DNA from: Georgenia faecalis
Lineage (GTDB): Bacteria > Actinomycetota > Actinomycetes > Actinomycetales > Actinomycetaceae
DNA: 64,000 nucleotides
Assembly: GCF_003710105.1 (NCBI RefSeq)
Contig: NZ_CP033325.1
Coordinates: 1,674,001 to 1,738,000 of the forward strand
Direction: 5' to 3'
The notes beneath the pieces are model-generated. The model had not been told where the DNA came from and searched no databases. It saw nothing but the letters and a program-made list of their open reading frames with translations. Position numbers and translations under genes: made by a program. Below are positions 55,365 through 64,000 of the stretch, piece by piece (within the stretch, counting starts at the first letter, position 1; each line of letters starts with the position of its first letter).

Positions 55365-56371
55365 GCCCCGCCCCGCCCCGCCGGCTGAGCGTCGGCCGCA
55401 CCCGCCCCGTCCGACGCCGCCCCGTCCGCCGACGACGACGCCGCCCCGTCCGCCGCCGACGCCGCCCCGTCCGCCGACGACGCCGCCGCCCCATCCGCCG
55501 ACGCCGCCGGCTCTCCGACCGGCTCGACTCCGCCCATCACCCACCGGAAGGCGCGCGTGACCGTGTGCCCCGCGGCCCGGCCGAGGGTGGCATCGCGCAG
55601 CGGGTGGTCGGGCAGCCCGAGCGGCTCCCGGGTCCACCGCGGCAACGACGCGACGGCGGCGCGGACGAGGACGGCGTACCCCGCGCGCACCGGCCCGGTG
55701 ACCGGCGGGCGGTGGAGGAGGAACTCCGCCGCCTCGAGCGCCGCATCGCTGCGCTCCAGCTCCGGCCGGTACCGCTCGAGGGCGGCGGCAAGCTCGGCCC
55801 GCGTGGTGGGCACGTCCTCCGCGCCGAGGCGCCGGGCCACCTCGGCGGCCTGGGCCAGGTAGGCGTCGGCTCCGGGGGCGTCGAGCGGCCGCTCCCCGTA
55901 GAGCTGGTGCGCGGTGAGGAAGCTGTCGACCTCCGCCACGTGGACCCAGGTGAGCAGGTGCGGGTCGTCGGCGCGGTAGGGGCGCCCGTCCGGGGTGGCG
56001 CCCGAGATGTGCCGGTGGACGGCCCGGACGATGGCGACGGCACGCTCGGCGTCGTCGGCCCGCGCGAAGGTCGTCTCGGCGAGGAAGGTGCTCGTCCTCG
56101 CCAACCGGCCCCACGGGTCCTCGCGATAGTTGGAGTGGTCGGCGACGGCGGCCATGGCCAGCGGGTGCAGCGACTGCAGGAGGAGGGCGCGGAGCCCGCC
56201 GACGTACATCGAGGCGTCCCCGTGGACCCGTTGGATCGCCGACCCGGTGGGGAACCACCGCGGTCCGGGCGCGGTGTGGATTCTCGAGCGGGCGGCGTCG
56301 GCGTCGTCGCCGGCCACGCGAGCGAGGAGCAGGTCGCCGAGGCGCCGCCGGGCCACCGTCATGGGGGTCAT
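55361..56371 (-). CDS. DUF2236 (MpaB/latex-clearing-like) oxygenase family protein
   Basis: The 336-residue protein has the DUF2236 pattern: GGLRALLLQSLHPLAMAAVADHS with the conserved His, and LLTWVHVAEVDSFLTAHQ with candidate haem-site His residues. Family members include haem-containing rubber oxygenases and the MpaB protein of mycophenolic acid synthesis. The last 50 residues are a low-complexity tail of SADGAA-type repeats, likely disordered. GGAG precedes the ATG at 56371. Confidence 0.87.
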   Translation of the reverse strand: MTPMTVARRRLGDLLLARVAGDDADAARSRIHTAPGPRWFPTGSAIQRVHGDASMYVGGLRALLLQSLHPLAMAAVADHSNYREDPWGRLARTSTFLAETTFARADDAERAVAIVRAVHRHISGATPDGRPYRADDPHLLTWVHVAEVDSFLTAHQLYGERPLDAPGADAYLAQAAEVARRLGAEDVPTTRAELAAALERYRPELERSDAALEAAEFLLHRPPVTGPVRAGYAVLVRAAVASLPRWTREPLGLPDHPLRDATLGRAAGHTVTRAFRWVMGGVEPVGEPAASADGAAASSADGAASAADGAASSSADGAASDGAGAADAQPAGRGGA

Positions 56372-56472
56372 CGCTCCAGTGTGAGGGAAGCGTCGCCGCC
56401 CCGCTGAGGGTCGAGGCTCCCGGTTGCCCCGCGGGCGTGCGTCACCCGCCGCCCGCCGCGATGCTGGGCGCC

Positions 56473-57156
56473 ATGACCTTCCTTGCCCGCGTCGGGGACT
56501 CCGCCGCCGCCGGCGCCGGCCAGGTGTTCGGCCAGGTGCTGGGCGCCGTCGCCGCGCTCCGGAACGCCAAGCCCCTGCACCCGCGCGGCGTCGTCCACGC
56601 CGGCACGCTGGTCCGGCGTGGCGCCGCCACCGGCGTGCCGTTGCTCGACGACGCCGGCCCCCGTCCCTGCCTCGTGCGCACCTCGCGGTCCATCGGGCTG
56701 CCGGCACCCCTGCCCGACATCCACGGCGTCGCCCTTCGGCTCGAGGAGGACGGGCGCCCCGTCGACCTGCTCTTCGCCACCACGGGCAGCGGCACGCTGA
56801 CCCGCTACGTCCTGCGCCCGGTCCGCAGCCCCCAGGCCGCGCTGACGACGATGATGCCGCTGCGCACCCCCTCGGGCGCGCTCCAGCTCCGGCTCACCCC
56901 GGCGGGGCAGTCCGGGACCGCCCAGGAGTGGGTGCTCAGCGTGTCCACGCCGGCCCGCCGCACGTGGGAGCCCATCGCCCACCTCGTCGCCGGCACCGGA
57001 CCCGCCGGGCCCGACGCCGACCCGCCCCTGCGGTTCGACCCGGTCCGCCACGTCCCCACCGGTACCTCGGTCGACCGCTGGATCCGGCTCGTGCGTGACC
57101 CCTCCTACGTCCTGGCTCGGCGCCGCTGGCCGCACGAGGCCACCGGCCCGGTGTGA
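56473..57156 (+). CDS. Conserved hypothetical protein, catalase-fold-like
   Basis: The 227-residue protein has ALRNAKPLHPRGVVHAGTLVR near the N-terminus (split: KPLHPRGVVHAGTLVR) and SRSIGLPAPLPDIHGVALRL, which resemble a conserved actinobacterial family sometimes labelled phosphodiesterase and possibly related to the catalase fold. No enzymatic claim is made. Start uncertain: ATG at 56461 or 56473, neither with a strong ribosome site. Confidence 0.7.
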   Translation: MTFLARVGDSAAAGAGQVFGQVLGAVAALRNAKPLHPRGVVHAGTLVRRGAATGVPLLDDAGPRPCLVRTSRSIGLPAPLPDIHGVALRLEEDGRPVDLLFATTGSGTLTRYVLRPVRSPQAALTTMMPLRTPSGALQLRLTPAGQSGTAQEWVLSVSTPARRTWEPIAHLVAGTGPAGPDADPPLRFDPVRHVPTGTSVDRWIRLVRDPSYVLARRRWPHEATGPV

Positions 57157-57168
57157 TGTGCTTGCGCG

Positions 57169-59844
57169 GTGAGCACCGCTAACCTCTCCCGCGCCGACGC
57201 CCGCGCCCGGTCCGCCGCCCTCACCGTCGCCGACTACGTCGTCCGGCTCGACCTCCGCGGCGCGCCGGACCCCGACCGCGCGACCTTTCCGACGACGACC
57301 ACCGTGCGCCTGGTGGCGCGTGAGCCGGAGACCTTCCTCGACTTCCTGGGCCCGGTCGTCCACGGCGTGACGGTCGACGGCCGCGAGGTGCCGGTGGACT
57401 TCGACGGCGCCCGCATCCGCCTGCACGGCCTGCCCACCGGCGTCGAGACCACCGTCACCGTCCGCGCCGAGGGCGCCTACTCGCGCTCGGGCGAGGGACT
57501 GCACCGCTTCGTCGACCCGGTCGACGGCGAGACGTACCTGTACACCCAGTACGAGCCGGCCGACGCGCGCCGCGTCTTCGCCAACGCCGAGCAGCCCGAC
57601 CTCAAGGCCCGCTTCACGTTCGAGGTGCTCGCGCCCGCCCCCTGGCACGTGCTGTCCAACAGCGCGCCCGAGCGCGTGGAGGACGTCGCCCCGGAACCCG
57701 GCTCGCCCGACGACGCCGCGCCCGACGACGCCGTGCCCGCCCGCCGCTGGACGTTCGCCCCGACGCCGCCGCTGTCGACGTACCTCACCGCCGTCGTCGC
57801 CGGCCCCTACCACCGCGTGGAGGGCACCTGGTCGGTCGACCGCGCCGACGGGACGCGCCTGGAGGTGCCGCTGTCCGTCGCCTGCCGCCGGTCGCTCGCC
57901 GAGCACCTCGACGCCGAGGAGATCCTCGCCATCACCCGCCAGGGCCTCACGTTCTTCGACGCCGCCTTCGGCTTCCCGTACCCGTGGGGCACCTACGAGC
58001 AGGTGTTCGTGCCGGAGTACAACCTCGGCGCGATGGAGAACCCGGGCGCGGTGACGTTCACCGAGGCGTACGTCTTCCGCTCCGCCGCCACCGACGCCCA
58101 GTACCAGGCGCGGGCGAACACGATCCTCCACGAGATGGCGCACATGTGGTTCGGCGACCTCGTGACGATGCGCTGGTGGGACGACCTGTGGCTCAAGGAG
58201 TCCTTCGCCGACTACATGGGCGCGCACGCGAGCGTCGCCGCCACACGCTTCACCGACGCGTGGACGGCGTTCGCCTCGCGCCGCAAGGCGTGGGCGTACC
58301 GCCAGGACCAGCTGCCGACGACGCACCCCGTCGTCGCCGACATCCCCGACCTCGAGGCCGCCAAGCAGAACTTCGACGGCATCACCTACGCCAAGGGCGC
58401 CTCGGTGCTCAAGCAGCTCGTCGCCTACGTCGGGGAGGACGCGTTCTTCGCCGGCGCCCGGGCCTACTTCCGGGCGCACGCCTACGGCAACACCACCCTG
58501 CCCGACCTCCTCGGCGCCCTGGAGGGGGCGTCCGGGCGGGATCTGGGCGCGTGGAGCCGCGCGTGGCTGGAGACCGCCGGGACGTCGACGCTCACCGCCG
58601 ACGTCGAGGCCGGCGGCGAGGGCAGCGCCGACGACGGCGCCCGCGTCAGTGCCGACGACGGCGCCCCCGTCATCCGCCGTCTCCGCCTCCACCAGGCCGG
58701 CACCGACCCGGCCACGGGTGCCGAGGTGCTCCGCCCGCACCGGCTCGCCGTCGGGTTCTACGACCTCGAGGGCGGGCAGCTGCGCCGGTCCCGCCGGATC
58801 GAGCTCGACCTCACGGAGGGGACCACCACCGTCGAGGAGGCGGAGGGCCTGCGCCGGCCCGACCTCCTCCTCGTCAACGACGACGACCTCACCTACGCCA
58901 AGGTCCGCCTCGACCCCACGTCGCTGCGCACGGCCCTGGCCCACCTGGGCGCCCTGCCCGAGGCGCTGCCGCGGGCCCTCGTGTGGTCCGCCCTGTGGAA
59001 CGCCACTCGCGACGGGATCCTCCCGGCGGGGGACTACCTCGCCGCGGTCCTCGCCCACGCGGCCCGCGAGGACCACGTCGGCACGCTGCGCGACATCACC
59101 GCCCACGCCCGCTTCGCCGTCGAGCACTACCTCCCGCCCGCCGCCCGGGACGAGGGCCGGCGGACCCTGTTCGAGGGTGCCTGGCAGCACCTGGAGCGAG
59201 CCGCGCCGGGCTCCGACGCCCAGCTCGTCTGGGCCCGGGTCGTCGCCGCCGCGGCGGCCAGCTGCCCGGGGGCGGCGCCGCGGGTCCGCGGGCTGCTCGA
59301 CGGCGGCGTCGTCGTCGCGGGCCTGCCGCTCGACCCCGACCTCCGCTGGGCGCTCTGGCAGGCGCTGGCCGCCGTGGGGGACGCGCAGGTGGGCGAGCTC
59401 GACGCCGAGCTCGCCCGCGAGCGGACGGCCGCGACCCGGACGTCCCACCTCGCGGCGCTCGTCGGGCGCCCCGACGCCGAGGTCAAGGCCGAGGCGTGGC
59501 GGTCGCTGGTCGAGCAGGACGCCCTGTCCAACGACGAGGTGGACGCCACCATCGAGGGCTTCACCCAGCCGCTGCACGCCAGCCTGGTGGCGCCGTGGAC
59601 GGAGCCGTACTTCACGTCGCTGCGGCGCCTGTGGGAGGAGCGGAGCATCGAGATCGCCGCCCGCCTGGTCCGGGGGCTCTACCCGGGCCAGCAGGGCGCC
59701 GCGGTCCTCGCCCGGACGCGGGCCTGGCTCGAGGCGAACGACGACGCCCCGGCCGCTCTGCGCCGGATCCTCCTCGAGGAGGAGGACGACCTGCGCCGCG
59801 CGCTGGCCGCCCAGACCTCGGGCACGTCGGAGGCCGGTCGCTAG
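57169..59844 (+). CDS. pepN: Aminopeptidase N (M1 zinc metallopeptidase)
   Basis: The 891-residue enzyme has GAMEN at 287-291 (substrate N-terminus), the zinc motif HEMAH at 321-325 and the third ligand E344 in WLKESFADYMG. The catalytic Tyr would lie in the FDGITYAKGASVLKQL segment. The C-terminal ERAP1-like region (about 560-880) is typical of actinobacterial PepN. A duplicated S/GADDGA loop near residue 480-500 is a small insertion. It opens with GTG. The stop shares CTAG with the convergent TetR gene. Confidence 0.95.
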   Translation: MSTANLSRADARARSAALTVADYVVRLDLRGAPDPDRATFPTTTTVRLVAREPETFLDFLGPVVHGVTVDGREVPVDFDGARIRLHGLPTGVETTVTVRAEGAYSRSGEGLHRFVDPVDGETYLYTQYEPADARRVFANAEQPDLKARFTFEVLAPAPWHVLSNSAPERVEDVAPEPGSPDDAAPDDAVPARRWTFAPTPPLSTYLTAVVAGPYHRVEGTWSVDRADGTRLEVPLSVACRRSLAEHLDAEEILAITRQGLTFFDAAFGFPYPWGTYEQVFVPEYNLGAMENPGAVTFTEAYVFRSAATDAQYQARANTILHEMAHMWFGDLVTMRWWDDLWLKESFADYMGAHASVAATRFTDAWTAFASRRKAWAYRQDQLPTTHPVVADIPDLEAAKQNFDGITYAKGASVLKQLVAYVGEDAFFAGARAYFRAHAYGNTTLPDLLGALEGASGRDLGAWSRAWLETAGTSTLTADVEAGGEGSADDGARVSADDGAPVIRRLRLHQAGTDPATGAEVLRPHRLAVGFYDLEGGQLRRSRRIELDLTEGTTTVEEAEGLRRPDLLLVNDDDLTYAKVRLDPTSLRTALAHLGALPEALPRALVWSALWNATRDGILPAGDYLAAVLAHAAREDHVGTLRDITAHARFAVEHYLPPAARDEGRRTLFEGAWQHLERAAPGSDAQLVWARVVAAAAASCPGAAPRVRGLLDGGVVVAGLPLDPDLRWALWQALAAVGDAQVGELDAELARERTAATRTSHLAALVGRPDAEVKAEAWRSLVEQDALSNDEVDATIEGFTQPLHASLVAPWTEPYFTSLRRLWEERSIEIAARLVRGLYPGQQGAAVLARTRAWLEANDDAPAALRRILLEEEDDLRRALAAQTSGTSEAGR

Positions 59845-60428
59845 GTAGCGTCGGGCGCTGCCCTCATGACGGCCTCCCAGGCCCAGCCCGCCGCCTCGCG
59901 GGCGGGCACGTGCGGCATGAGCTCCACCCAGCACGACAGCACCCCGAGCAGGGCGCCGGCCATGGCCGAGGCGGTGACGATCGTCGGGGTGCGGGTCGCC
60001 GGCGGCGGCCGCAGTTGCAGGCTCGCGACGATCGCGTCGACGAGCCGCCGGCGCAGGCGCTCGGTCGTCGCGGGGGAGCCCTGGCCGCCGAGGACACGGC
60101 GGTAGAGGACCCGGTTCGCGGCGATGTGCTCGACGTACGCGAGGAACGCCGCCGGCGGCTCGCTGCCGCTCATCGCGTCCGGCGGGATGGACTCGAGGTC
60201 GGCCCCTGCGCCGACCGCACGGGCGTCGAGGGCGTCCGCGAGGAGGTCGTCGACCTCCCGGTAGTGCTGGTAGAACGTCGAGCGGTTGACGCCCGCCCGC
60301 TCGGTGAGGTCGGCGACGGCGACGGTGGCGCCGGGGGACTGGCGGAGGATCTCCAGCAGCGCGTCCTGGAGCAGCGAGCGTGAGCGCAGCGTGCGGGGAT
60401 CCTGTGACCCCGCGGCGCGCCGGTACAT
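59841..60428 (-). CDS. TetR-family regulator
   Basis: The 195-residue protein has a TetR helix-turn-helix with TVAVADLTERAGVNRSTFYQHY (about 35-56) and a C-terminal region of the TetR_C type with WVELMPHVPAREAAGWAWEAV. Divergent from the GlgC-like gene; targets unknown. Confidence 0.88.
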   Translation of the reverse strand: MYRRAAGSQDPRTLRSRSLLQDALLEILRQSPGATVAVADLTERAGVNRSTFYQHYREVDDLLADALDARAVGAGADLESIPPDAMSGSEPPAAFLAYVEHIAANRVLYRRVLGGQGSPATTERLRRRLVDAIVASLQLRPPPATRTPTIVTASAMAGALLGVLSCWVELMPHVPAREAAGWAWEAVMRAAPDAT

Positions 60429-60547
60429 GACGGCACAGTACCTTCCGCCGCCGCCCGGGGCCGGGTGAATGGGCGGCCGATCGTCCGGTTGCGGGGCCGC
60501 GGACCAGGACTGACGATCGCGGGAGCCCCCACTGGAGAGGACCCCCC

Positions 60548-61726
60548 ATGGCGCCCCCCCGAACCCTCGTCATCGTCCTGGCCGGCGGAGCCGGCTCCCG
60601 CCTGGAGCTGCTCACGAAGCACCGCGCCAAGCCCGCCATGCGGTTCGCGGGCACCCACCGGCTCGTCGACTTCCCCCTGAGCAACGCGCGCAACGCGGGC
60701 ATCGACGACGTGTGGGTCGTCCAGCAGTTCCACCCCACCTCGCTCAACGTCCACCTCGCCAACGGCCGCCCCTGGGACCTCGACCGCACCCGCGGCGGCC
60801 TCCTCGTCCTCGAGCCCTACCAGGGCGACGAGCGCGAGGGCTGGCACGCGGGGACGGCCGACGCCCTGTGGCGGTTCGCCCCGGCGATCGAGGGCTTCGG
60901 GGCCGACGCCGTCGTCGTGGTCTCCGCCGACGCCATCTACCGCCTGGACTACGCCGCCGTGGTCGACGAGCACCTCGCCTCCGACGCGGAGGTGACCATG
61001 GTCACCGTCCAGCACGACGGCGACAACACCCGCTACGGCGTCGTCGAGACCAAGGACGGGCGGATCACCGGGTACCAGCTCAAGCCCGACGAGCCGGCGA
61101 CGGACATCGTCACCACCGAGGTCTTCGTCTTCGACCCCCAGGCGCTGGTCGCCGGCCTCGAGACCGTCGCCGAGCAGGGGGAGGACGCGCTCACGGACCT
61201 CGGTGAGGCGCTCCTGCCGCTCTTCGTCGAGCGCGGCACGGCCCATGACTATCGTCACACCGGTTACTGGCAGGACGTGGGCACCGTGGCCGCCTACTGG
61301 CGCACCAACGTCGCCTTCGCGCGGGCGGACGCCCCGTTCGACGTCGACGACGAGGCCTGGCCGATCAGCACCCGGGGCGCCCGCCGCGGTGGTGCGCGGG
61401 TGAGCGGCGGTGGTGAGGTGGAGAGCTCCCTCCTCGGCCCGGGGGCGCGGATCGAGGGCCGGGTGCGCGGCAGTGTCATCGGCCCCGGGGTGCACATCCA
61501 CGCCGGCGCCGAGGTCGTCGACTCCGTGATCATCGACGGCGCGGTCGTCGGGGCGGGTGCGCGCGTGGTGCGTGCCATCGTCGACGAGCGGGCGCGGATC
61601 GGCGACGGCGTCACCGTCGGGGTGGGCGCCGAGGGGCGGGACGACGACGAGGCCATCACCCTCGTCGGGGCCGCTGCCGAGGTGGACGGCGACCTCTCGG
61701 CGGGCGCTCGGCACCCGGAGCAGTAA
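60548..61726 (+). CDS. Glucose-1-phosphate adenylyltransferase-like nucleotidyltransferase
   Basis: The 392-residue protein has the GlgC signature VIVLAGGAGSRLELLTKHRAKPA, LVDFPLSN and GTADALWRF. DYRHTGYWQDVGTVAAYWRTN ends the catalytic part; left-handed beta-helix hexapeptides follow (about 290-375). GlgC makes ADP-glucose for glycogen. The family also includes other NDP-sugar makers, so the product is only likely to be ADP-glucose. GGAGAGGA precedes the ATG. Confidence 0.85.
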   Translation: MAPPRTLVIVLAGGAGSRLELLTKHRAKPAMRFAGTHRLVDFPLSNARNAGIDDVWVVQQFHPTSLNVHLANGRPWDLDRTRGGLLVLEPYQGDEREGWHAGTADALWRFAPAIEGFGADAVVVVSADAIYRLDYAAVVDEHLASDAEVTMVTVQHDGDNTRYGVVETKDGRITGYQLKPDEPATDIVTTEVFVFDPQALVAGLETVAEQGEDALTDLGEALLPLFVERGTAHDYRHTGYWQDVGTVAAYWRTNVAFARADAPFDVDDEAWPISTRGARRGGARVSGGGEVESSLLGPGARIEGRVRGSVIGPGVHIHAGAEVVDSVIIDGAVVGAGARVVRAIVDERARIGDGVTVGVGAEGRDDDEAITLVGAAAEVDGDLSAGARHPEQ

Positions 61727-61777
61727 GGCTGGGCCCCGTCGCGCACGGGCGCGACGGATGACACGACGGAGGGCACG

Positions 61778-62860
61778 ATGGCGAACAGCAGGCAGAGCGA
61801 GGGGCAAGAGGCGCGCGGGAGGACCGCCGCGGACCCCGACGACGACCGCAAGCCCGATGCGCCGAGCGACCTCACCAAGCCGTCCTGGGGCTACACCCTG
61901 CGCAAGACGATCCGGGAGTTCCTCAGCGACCAGTGCACCGACCTCGCGGCGGCGCTCACCTACTACGCCGTCCTGTCGATCTTCCCCGCGCTCATCGCGC
62001 TCGTCTCCCTCCTCAGCCTCGTCGGCCAGGCCCAGTCGACGACCGACACCATCCTCGACATGGCCTCGGACTTCGTGCCCGAGGATGCGCTGGAGCAGCT
62101 GAGGCCGATCATCGAGAGCCTCACCAGCGCCCCGGGCGCCGGGCTCGCCCTCATCATCGGTATCCTCACCGCGCTGTGGACGGCGTCGAACTACGTCAAC
62201 GCCTTCGGCCGCGCGATGAACCGCATCTACGAGGTCCCCGAGGGCCGGCCGGTGTGGAAGCTGCGCCCCATCATGTACGGCATCACCGCGCTGCTCCTCG
62301 TCCTCGTCGCCCTCGTCGGGCTCATGCTCGTCCTGTCGGGGCCGGTGGCCCAGGCCGTGGGGGACGCGGTCGGGCTCGGCTCGACGGCGGTGACGGTGTG
62401 GAACATCGCCAAGTGGCCGGTCGTGCTCCTCGCGATCATCGTCATCGTCGCGCTGCTCTACTACTTCACCCCGAACGTCAAGCAGCCGAAGTTCCGGTGG
62501 ATCAGCGTCGGGGCCGTCATCGCCATCGTGGTGGCGATCATCGCCTCCGTCGGCTTCGGCTTCTACGTCTCGAAGTTCGGCAGCTACGACGCGACGTACG
62601 GCGCCCTCGCCGGCGTCATCATCTTCCTGTTCTGGCTGTGGATCATGAACGCCGTCCTGCTCTTCGGCGCGGAGCTCGACGCCGAGCTGGAGCGCGCGCG
62701 CGAGCTCCAGGGCGGGATCGCCGCCGAGGAGACCATCCAGCTGCCGCCGCGGGACACCAAGGCCAGCGACAAGAAGGCCGAGCAGGAGCGCAAGGACGTC
62801 GAGCGCGGTCGTGACCTGCGCCGCACCGCCGGGCGTCGGGCCAAGGCGAAGGACGAGTGA
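61778..62860 (+). CDS. YihY/BrkB-family membrane protein
   Basis: The 360-residue protein has six predicted helices and the family features DLAAALTYYAVLSIFPALIAL, LWTASNYVNAFGRAMNRIYEVPEGRPVWKLR (split: YVNAFGRAMNRIYEV) and YGALAGVIIFLFWLWIMNAVLLFGAELD (split: LFWLWIMNAVLLFGAELD). The N-terminus and the tail are charged and cytosolic. Function not established; older RNase BN labels are wrong. GGAGGG precedes the ATG. Confidence 0.92.
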   Translation: MANSRQSEGQEARGRTAADPDDDRKPDAPSDLTKPSWGYTLRKTIREFLSDQCTDLAAALTYYAVLSIFPALIALVSLLSLVGQAQSTTDTILDMASDFVPEDALEQLRPIIESLTSAPGAGLALIIGILTALWTASNYVNAFGRAMNRIYEVPEGRPVWKLRPIMYGITALLLVLVALVGLMLVLSGPVAQAVGDAVGLGSTAVTVWNIAKWPVVLLAIIVIVALLYYFTPNVKQPKFRWISVGAVIAIVVAIIASVGFGFYVSKFGSYDATYGALAGVIIFLFWLWIMNAVLLFGAELDAELERARELQGGIAAEETIQLPPRDTKASDKKAEQERKDVERGRDLRRTAGRRAKAKDE

Positions 62861-62926
62861 CCGTCCCCGGCGCTCGCGTCCGCGCCAGCGGATGCGAGCG
62901 CCGCGGGGCGATGCCAAGTTAGGGGC

Positions 62927-63097
62927 ATGAGCGAGAACACCACGTCCCAGAACCCGTCCGAGCAGCCCTACGACCCGGCGAAGGACCCCGACACCGACGC
63001 CGACATGCTCGACAACCGCCGCCCCGGCAGCCCGGCACCGTCCGAGCCGGCCGAGGGGGCCGACGACCCGGCCGTCACGGGGGAGCCCGCAAGCTGA
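62927..63097 (+). CDS. Small acidic hypothetical protein
   Basis: The 56-residue frame encodes SENTTSQNPSEQPYDPAKD, then DPDTDADMLDNRRPG and a Pro/Glu-rich end. It is strongly acidic and probably disordered. Third positions are GC as in real genes. The only ribosome-site-like AGGGG lies very close to the ATG, so expression is uncertain. Confidence 0.55.
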   Translation: MSENTTSQNPSEQPYDPAKDPDTDADMLDNRRPGSPAPSEPAEGADDPAVTGEPAS

Positions 63098-63123
63098 GTC
63101 CGAACCACACGCAGGAACGGGGC

Positions 63124-64000
63124 ATGAGGGTCGTCGTCGTCGGGGCCACCGGCAACACGGGGACGGCCCTCATGCACGCCCTGGCGAAGGAGCCGGGCGT
63201 CACCTCCGTGGTCGGGCTGGCGCGCCGCCTGCCCGACCCGAACGTCCCGCCGTACGACCGCGCGGAGTGGGTGAGCGTCGACATCGGCGAGCCCGATCCG
63301 GGCACCGCCGAGGAGGCCGCGCTCCTCGCGAAGCTCGAGGCCGTCATGGCCGGCGCCGACGCCGTCGTCCACCTCGCGTGGCGGCTGCAGCCCGCCCGCG
63401 CCCGTGACCAGATGCGGCCGACCAACGTCGACGGCACCCGCCGGGTCGCCGCGGCGGCGGCCGCGGCGGGGGTGCCGCACCTCGTCGTCGCCTGCTCTGT
63501 AGGCGGCTACGCCCCCGTCGACGACGACGTGCCCCGCGACGAGTCGTGGCCCACGAGCGGGATGGAGACGAGCGAGTACAGCGTCGACAAGGTCGACCAG
63601 GAGCGCCTGCTCGACGAGGTCGAGCGCGCCCATCCCCAGCTGCGGGTGGCGCGGGTCCGCCCGGCGCTCATCTTCCAGGAGCGCGCGGGCTCCTCGATCG
63701 CCCGCTACTTCCTCGGGCATGCCGTACCGGTCGGGCTGCTGCGCTACGGCCGCCTGCCGTTCCTCCCGCTGCCGGCGGGCCTGCGGCTCCAGGCGGTCCA
63801 CGCCGACGACGTCGCCGACCTCTACACCCGCATCCTCCTCCAGCGCGCCACGGGCGCCTTCAACGCGGCGGCCGACGACGTCCTCACCGCGCCCGTCCTC
63901 GCCCGCGTGCTCGACCACGGCCGGCTCGTCGAGCTCCCGCCCCGCCTCGTGCGCGGCGCCCTCGCCGCGGCGTGGCACGCCTGGCTGGTCCCCATGAGCC
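63124..64000 (+). CDS. NAD-dependent epimerase/dehydratase family protein, 3' end outside window
   Basis: At least 292 residues: a Rossmann start MRVVVVGATGNTGTALMHAL, VVHLAWRLQPAR, NVDGTRRVAAAAAAAGVPHLVV, then YSVDKVDQERLL with the extended-SDR Tyr/Lys (YxxxK). Substrate unknown. The frame is open to the window end. Confidence 0.88.
   Translation, partial: MRVVVVGATGNTGTALMHALAKEPGVTSVVGLARRLPDPNVPPYDRAEWVSVDIGEPDPGTAEEAALLAKLEAVMAGADAVVHLAWRLQPARARDQMRPTNVDGTRRVAAAAAAAGVPHLVVACSVGGYAPVDDDVPRDESWPTSGMETSEYSVDKVDQERLLDEVERAHPQLRVARVRPALIFQERAGSSIARYFLGHAVPVGLLRYGRLPFLPLPAGLRLQAVHADDVADLYTRILLQRATGAFNAAADDVLTAPVLARVLDHGRLVELPPRLVRGALAAAWHAWLVPMS

Noticed and set aside
56368-60789. A 1473-codon minus-strand frame opposite aminopeptidase N
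   Set aside because: It is antisense to a gene with a full M1 peptidase motif set and shows no recognisable domain.

Overview
The window is a very GC-rich chromosome segment (mostly GC third positions, many GTG starts, GGAGG-type ribosome sites, dense coding, many 4-nt ATGA/GTGA overlaps). This points to an actinomycete. LPXTG wall-anchored proteins, a 13E12-type DUF222 HNH protein, an HrpB helicase and a Cys leader peptide of the SRRH(I/V)DL type fit a free-living Micrococcales member such as Cellulomonadaceae/Bogoriellaceae; that placement is inference. No rRNA, tRNA, CRISPR array, transposase or phage module was seen.

1-9.9 kb: a sortase cut by the window edge, an SQR-like flavoprotein, an adenine/adenosine-deaminase-family enzyme, a TetR repressor divergent from an MMPL exporter, a membrane protein, and then a secreted amidase with a dockerin-like double EF-loop module. 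Just upstream of the amidase, in the same transcription unit, lies a cell-wall-anchored protein with a cohesin-like domain. This looks like a small non-cellulosomal cohesin-dockerin pair.

10.2-20.4 kb: a carbohydrate regulon with CUT2-type ABC importer (ATPase, permease, lipoprotein), a 1213-residue LPXTG-anchored GH172/DUF2961 protein with FnIII and CBM-like modules, a LacI repressor and a FucI-like isomerase. Related LacI-type palindromes lie before the importer and before the isomerase. GH172 plus a fucose/D-arabinose-type isomerase suggests use of D-arabinan or a related furanoside.

20.4-28.5 kb: 5-oxoprolinase genes pxpA and a fused pxpB-pxpC, a small membrane protein, a phosphofructokinase with an altered nucleotide motif, an SseB-like protein, and an ascorbate-type PTS set (IIC, IIB, SIS protein) lacking IIA. 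28.5-38.6 kb: a VOC/TetR pair with a perfect operator palindrome, a PIG-L deacetylase, a phosphotransferase coupled to a secreted VCBS-repeat protein, an RsbQ-RsbP stress-signalling pair, a Cys-motif/pentapeptide fusion, an old yellow enzyme, RNase Z and an Hsp15-like S4 protein.

38.7-45.2 kb: a short leader peptide of the actinobacterial sulfur/cysteine-attenuation type precedes a tightly coupled seven-gene operon (MDR reductase, PaaI thioesterase, acyl-CoA ligase, SsuABC/TauABC-like importer). I read this as a candidate organosulfur scavenging and CoA-dependent catabolic operon.

45.2-64 kb: mostly housekeeping and conserved unknown genes: SDR, VOC, HrpB, a frameshifted MmcQ/YjbR gene, two HNH nucleases, a methyltransferase, DUF5701, DUF2237, DUF2236, aminopeptidase N, TetR, GlgC-like, YihY and an epimerase cut by the window end. 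A 418-bp gene-poor stretch (54,557-54,974) holds a 75-nt nested hairpin and direct repeats.
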